From: Pratylenchus scribneri
Taxonomy: Eukaryota; Nematoda; Chromadorea; Rhabditida; Pratylenchidae
Direction of reading: 5' to 3'
DNA: 64,000 nt
Assembly: GCA_030063045.1 (NCBI GenBank)
Contig: JAQSEB010000069.1
Span: 1-64,000, forward strand
Shown here piece by piece: positions 60,539 through 64,000 of the stretch (positions within the stretch are counted from its first letter, which is position 1; the number at the start of each line of letters is the position of its first letter). The translations under genes were made by a program, and so were the position numbers. The notes beneath the pieces are model-generated. The model did no database searches and was not told the DNA's origin. It worked only from the letters and a program-made list of their open reading frames with translations.

Positions 60539-63500
60539 ATGTCAGGTCCATTGCGTCAAATTATTACACCCACTAGCACCAGATTAAGCACTTATCTTAC
60601 AGAAGCGGAAAATTTACCGGAAAATCGGAACATGAGTCAAGTAAAGAGATTATTAAACAAAATTAATAGATCAGTAAATTTTCTGGACTGTAAAAATTTT
60701 GAATGGTCCGAAATTATGTCCTCTATGACGGGGGAAGCTAGGACCTTAGAAATGCAAGAATACAATAATTTTTTGGCAACTAACAATTTTATTGATCTAA
60801 TAGATCGTGGTAAAGTTCAGGCAGTTGAGTTAGAAAATTGGATTGAGGAGAACTTACCTACAACGAATGGAACTAAAATCAGGTTACCTCAACTTTCATT
60901 GCCAACATTTGATGGAAAAATGGCAAATTGGGAGCAATTTTGGTCTGCATTCCAAGCAGCAATTGATGATGATTTATCTATCCCTGACGTTCAAAAAATG
61001 GCTTATTTGATTAGTTGTCTGAAAGGAGATGCCGAAAGGGAACTTAAGGGTTATAATGTGATTGGGACAAACTATACTCATGCAGTAAAACATTTAAAAA
61101 ACCGATTTGGGAATAAAGAATCAATTAAATCCGCATTATTTGGGGACTTGAGGAAAATTTCATTTGCAAGCCAAAAAACCCCGGACATAAGGAAAATGTT
61201 AACAGAAATAAACCGAATTTTGAATCAACTAAAAGCATCCGGTGAAGAAATAAATAATAAAGCCACAGAAGAACTAATCCAACAGAAATTCCCTGGTTGG
61301 ATATTACTGGATATTATAACGCAAAAAAAAGGAATTGCTGAGTTTAATACCGAAAAACTCATCATTTTAATTGATGAGATTTTAACCCAAAGAGAAACAG
61401 TTTGGGAATTAACCAAAAATTTCAAAAATACCAAATTTCAAAAGAATGAACAAACCTTGATTGGAGAAAACAGTGAATCCAAAAATCAAAAAATCCAGAA
61501 CACAGATGGTAAATCTCGCCTTCCATGCGTTTTTTGTTCGGGAACTAATCATACTTCCAATCGATGTTTAAAATACAAAAATAAAGACATGAGAATTAAA
61601 CGTTTATTTGAGCTAAAAAAATGTATGAAATGTTTTAAAGAGGGACATATATCCAAAAATTGTACTCAGAAAATAGAATGTAAAAAATGCAAGGGACCAC
61701 ATTTTGTAGCAGTTTGTGCAAAGATCAATCATGAGGAAATAAATAAAATGGGCAATTCAAGTGGGGGAAAACAAAATTTCACTCAAAGTAAAGATAAAGA
61801 ATCCTGGAGAAAAGGGACAGCTAATTGCGCTGAGGAAGAAAATAATCCGGAACAAAATGATGAAAATACTCAGGAATCACTATTCCTAGAGGATGAGGCA
61901 TTCATTGTAGATGATGAAGTCATCTTATCAGAGGGAAAAAATAAAGTAGTATTAATGAGTAATACTCACGAATTTAAAAATGGAATGTATGGTAATGGTG
62001 AAGAAGGGACAACATTATATGATCCCGGTTCCACATCAAATTATATCACCAATTCATTGGCAAGAAAGTTAAAATTAACAATTTTGAAAAGGGAAAATAC
62101 AAGAGTTAGTGGATATGGGGGAAGTCAATCCTCCTTCCAATCAGGGATTGTAAAAGTATATGTAAAAGGAGTTGATGAAAATTATTATCCTCTTCTATGT
62201 AAAACATCACCTGCGCTGGAAAAAATGCTAATAACGGTGACTTATGTCACTGATGAAAGAATTCCCAGAGTAAAAACAAGGAAAGTCAAACCTGACCTCA
62301 TGTTAGGGGTTATCGATTTTTGGCGTGTATTTGAGCGCAAAAAGAGAATATCTCAAAGAACATACCGAATATTTACTAAATTGGGTGCTTTTGACTGTGG
62401 TGAAATGAAAATTGATAAACCAATCACTTCTTATGCTTATGTAATGGAAGATGAATATGAAATTGGGGGAAAGAATCCTAAGGATATATCCTATCCTGGG
62501 AATTTCTGGGATTTGGAAATTTTGGGTATTAAAGAAAATCCGAATACTACTCGAATAGATGAAGAGGATGAAGCCATGAAACAATTTGAGAACAATTTAA
62601 GACAATTAAATGATGGTAGATATGAGGTCGCATGGCCATGGAAAAATGGAATACCGAAATTATCATCAAATTTTGGGAAAACATACGGAAGATTTATAAA
62701 TTTATATGAAAAACACGGTACTAAAATTCAAGAAGAGTGTAATAGAATGTGGAAATTAAATAGATGTTCTGAAGGAATTTTGATGGGAGAATATAATAAT
62801 AAGAGAACCCAAAATCAACCAGAAGTAGATTTCACTTATTGGCAAATTGGATATAAAAATGCATCAATAACTAACTGCTTTTATATGAAATCATTAATAT
62901 ATGTAAAACCAAGCAGCAAAATTCTATCTTCACCATTAAGTGAAATTGGTCATTGCAAGTATCCATTAGGGACATGTACTCTAGAGGATGAATCCATATT
63001 GATCTGGGAAATCAATAATGAAGACAAACGATTATGCAAACTCAAAAATATAGCTAAATGGACTGGAACATTCATGGGTGATATATGGATCGCTGATAAT
63101 AAAAATTTCGCGCTCACTTTTGATAAAAATCCACGAGAGATTAATGATTGTTCTAATAAATTTGTTATGACCAATCAGGATTATGCAGTCCCTAAAAATC
63201 AATTTGAATTGATGAAAATGAAAATCAGACGAAGAGTAAAAAGATCAAACAATGAACCGCAAGACGGTATAGTCCGAGGAAGCCAACTTGCGGCAGAACT
63301 AACCGCAAATCAAGTTTTATCTACCAATACAACAAGGCGAGCATTCAATCACATAGCATCATTAATTTGTTCCAAAGGAGGGAATGAGATAATTGGAAAA
63401 ACATTCGGAGGGATGGATCCAACTACTTTAGCTCGAATCGCACTAAACAACACATTTTTAATAGGAAAATGGATATCTGAAAATATTTTGGAGACTACTC

Positions 63501-64000
63501 ATTGTTTGCCTATTCCTATTAAAAATATCTCGTTTGTTGCCTCTGAAAAATGTTACAACAGATTAAAAGTAAATGCCACAATTTTGGATAAAAATATAGA
63601 GGCAACTATAGACCCTAAGACATTAATTCTGACAGAAAAATACGAAGAAGTAGATTGTGAGAATAATAAATTAATATCATTAGTTATGGGAGAAAAATTA
63701 ATAAGAGTGAATCAATTGACTGGAAAATATGTTGAGATTGAAGAAAAAAGAATTCATCAATTAAAACTGGGCACAAAAGACAGTAATAATAAGTTGGAAT
63801 TGGAGCCAACGGTATTTTACAACTATATTATAACAAATTACACCGATCCCAGACAGAAAACAATGGAAATGTTTCAAGCCTATAGATTAGATCAAAGATT
63901 TGAAGAAAAGAAACTAGAATCAGAATTGAAAATCGGAAGATGGAATGAATATATGCACGAATCTAAGGAAAAACTTAATCATTTATTTCCATCATGGACA
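60539..64000 (+). CDS. gag-protease-partial RT-envelope-like fusion frame (runs off the window)
   Basis: Start ATG 60539; open to the window end without a stop (1154 codons). Residues about 110-290 resemble the gag of BEL/Pao elements (LPTFDGKMANWEQFWSAF). Three zinc knuckles span residues 330-392 (CVFC..H..C, CMKCFKEGHISKNC, CKKCKGPHFVAVC). The protease has YDPGSTSNYI at about 494, where DSG or DTG is usual, followed by a BEL-type PDLMLGVIDFW. At 682-737 the N-terminal edge of reverse transcriptase appears (GRYEVAWPWK). The catalytic RT core, RNase H and integrase are absent: from about residue 740 the frame continues as a Cys-rich, envelope-like region with a furin-type RRRVKR (897-902) and several N-glycosylation sites. 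The element therefore cannot move on its own. Assignment of the envelope part is by general features only. Confidence 0.7.
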   Translation, partial: MSGPLRQIITPTSTRLSTYLTEAENLPENRNMSQVKRLLNKINRSVNFLDCKNFEWSEIMSSMTGEARTLEMQEYNNFLATNNFIDLIDRGKVQAVELENWIEENLPTTNGTKIRLPQLSLPTFDGKMANWEQFWSAFQAAIDDDLSIPDVQKMAYLISCLKGDAERELKGYNVIGTNYTHAVKHLKNRFGNKESIKSALFGDLRKISFASQKTPDIRKMLTEINRILNQLKASGEEINNKATEELIQQKFPGWILLDIITQKKGIAEFNTEKLIILIDEILTQRETVWELTKNFKNTKFQKNEQTLIGENSESKNQKIQNTDGKSRLPCVFCSGTNHTSNRCLKYKNKDMRIKRLFELKKCMKCFKEGHISKNCTQKIECKKCKGPHFVAVCAKINHEEINKMGNSSGGKQNFTQSKDKESWRKGTANCAEEENNPEQNDENTQESLFLEDEAFIVDDEVILSEGKNKVVLMSNTHEFKNGMYGNGEEGTTLYDPGSTSNYITNSLARKLKLTILKRENTRVSGYGGSQSSFQSGIVKVYVKGVDENYYPLLCKTSPALEKMLITVTYVTDERIPRVKTRKVKPDLMLGVIDFWRVFERKKRISQRTYRIFTKLGAFDCGEMKIDKPITSYAYVMEDEYEIGGKNPKDISYPGNFWDLEILGIKENPNTTRIDEEDEAMKQFENNLRQLNDGRYEVAWPWKNGIPKLSSNFGKTYGRFINLYEKHGTKIQEECNRMWKLNRCSEGILMGEYNNKRTQNQPEVDFTYWQIGYKNASITNCFYMKSLIYVKPSSKILSSPLSEIGHCKYPLGTCTLEDESILIWEINNEDKRLCKLKNIAKWTGTFMGDIWIADNKNFALTFDKNPREINDCSNKFVMTNQDYAVPKNQFELMKMKIRRRVKRSNNEPQDGIVRGSQLAAELTANQVLSTNTTRRAFNHIASLICSKGGNEIIGKTFGGMDPTTLARIALNNTFLIGKWISENILETTHCLPIPIKNISFVASEKCYNRLKVNATILDKNIEATIDPKTLILTEKYEEVDCENNKLISLVMGEKLIRVNQLTGKYVEIEEKRIHQLKLGTKDSNNKLELEPTVFYNYIITNYTDPRQKTMEMFQAYRLDQRFEEKKLESELKIGRWNEYMHESKEKLNHLFPSWT

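Larger units (their letters stand above)
58800..64000 (+). mobile_element. BEL/Pao-type LTR retrotransposon, 5' part (left edge approximate)
   Basis: Defined by the long gag-protease-RT-start-env frame at 60539 and the leader frame at 59586. A likely 5' LTR lies within about 58.8-59.2 kb, because an AATAAA signal in GAATAAACTTTATTC (59131) stands before TGGTGCAACGGCC (about 59201), a candidate tRNA primer site. The 3' LTR is outside the window, so the edges cannot be fixed. The 3' end of the element is not in the window. Confidence 0.6.

Overview
The window is nuclear DNA of a very AT-rich nematode. The evidence is a chemoreceptor with the features of the Srt family and a second Srsx-like seven-helix receptor, both with many introns. 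There are also T-rich 3' splice sites directly upstream of start codons, as expected where spliced leaders are added, small introns, 3'-UTR-like AT deserts and many short inverted-repeat transposons. A plant-parasitic or other clade IV worm is plausible, but this is inference only. All multi-exon models below were built by hand from open frame, GT/GC-AG borders and phase agreement across every join. No transcript or homology search was available.

Layout. 0.7-7.8 kb (-): a secreted protein made of Tyr-Gln-Ser repeats. Its 4.6 kb first intron holds two related short-period satellites and, on the + strand, a small secreted-protein gene (5110-5808). 10.3-13.0 kb (-): a complete Srt receptor whose second intron carries a tRNA-like sequence and a cluster of GAA-capped hairpins. 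14.6-30.1 kb (-): 19 exons of an ABCC-type ABC transporter that begins inside the first nucleotide-binding domain, so the 5' half is not seen. Its introns contain a second secreted-protein gene (17998-19093, +) related to the one at 5110, a non-autonomous hAT-like element, several MITEs and another hairpin island. 31.0-44.6 kb (+): a cluster of tiny genes (signal peptide, Gly/His- or Gly/Ser-rich ectodomain, one membrane helix in a second exon). They sit in a tandem duplication of about 4.4-4.8 kb that also copied a coiled-coil gene, intact in copy 2 and cut off in copy 1. 44.9-47.9 kb: satellites and an orphan copy of a promoter. 48.1-53.5 kb (+): the Srsx-like receptor, with a 0.7 kb GAT/GAA microsatellite in one intron and nested MITEs in another. 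54.6-58.4 kb (+): a 10-exon gene for a secreted protein with an acidic Asn/Glu-rich tail, under a second copy of that promoter. 58.8-64.0 kb (+): the 5' part of a BEL/Pao LTR retrotransposon. Its long reading frame goes from gag and protease through the start of reverse transcriptase straight into an envelope-like segment.

Main points: a two-member secreted family nested in antiparallel introns and sharing a candidate PP1-docking motif; the tandem Gly-rich membrane-protein cluster, with a shared tail motif and an upstream palindrome TGACGTCA; two candidate GC-AG introns that would bypass stop codons; an ABC NBD1 whose switch histidine appears replaced; and a pol-deleted retroelement with gag fused in frame to env.
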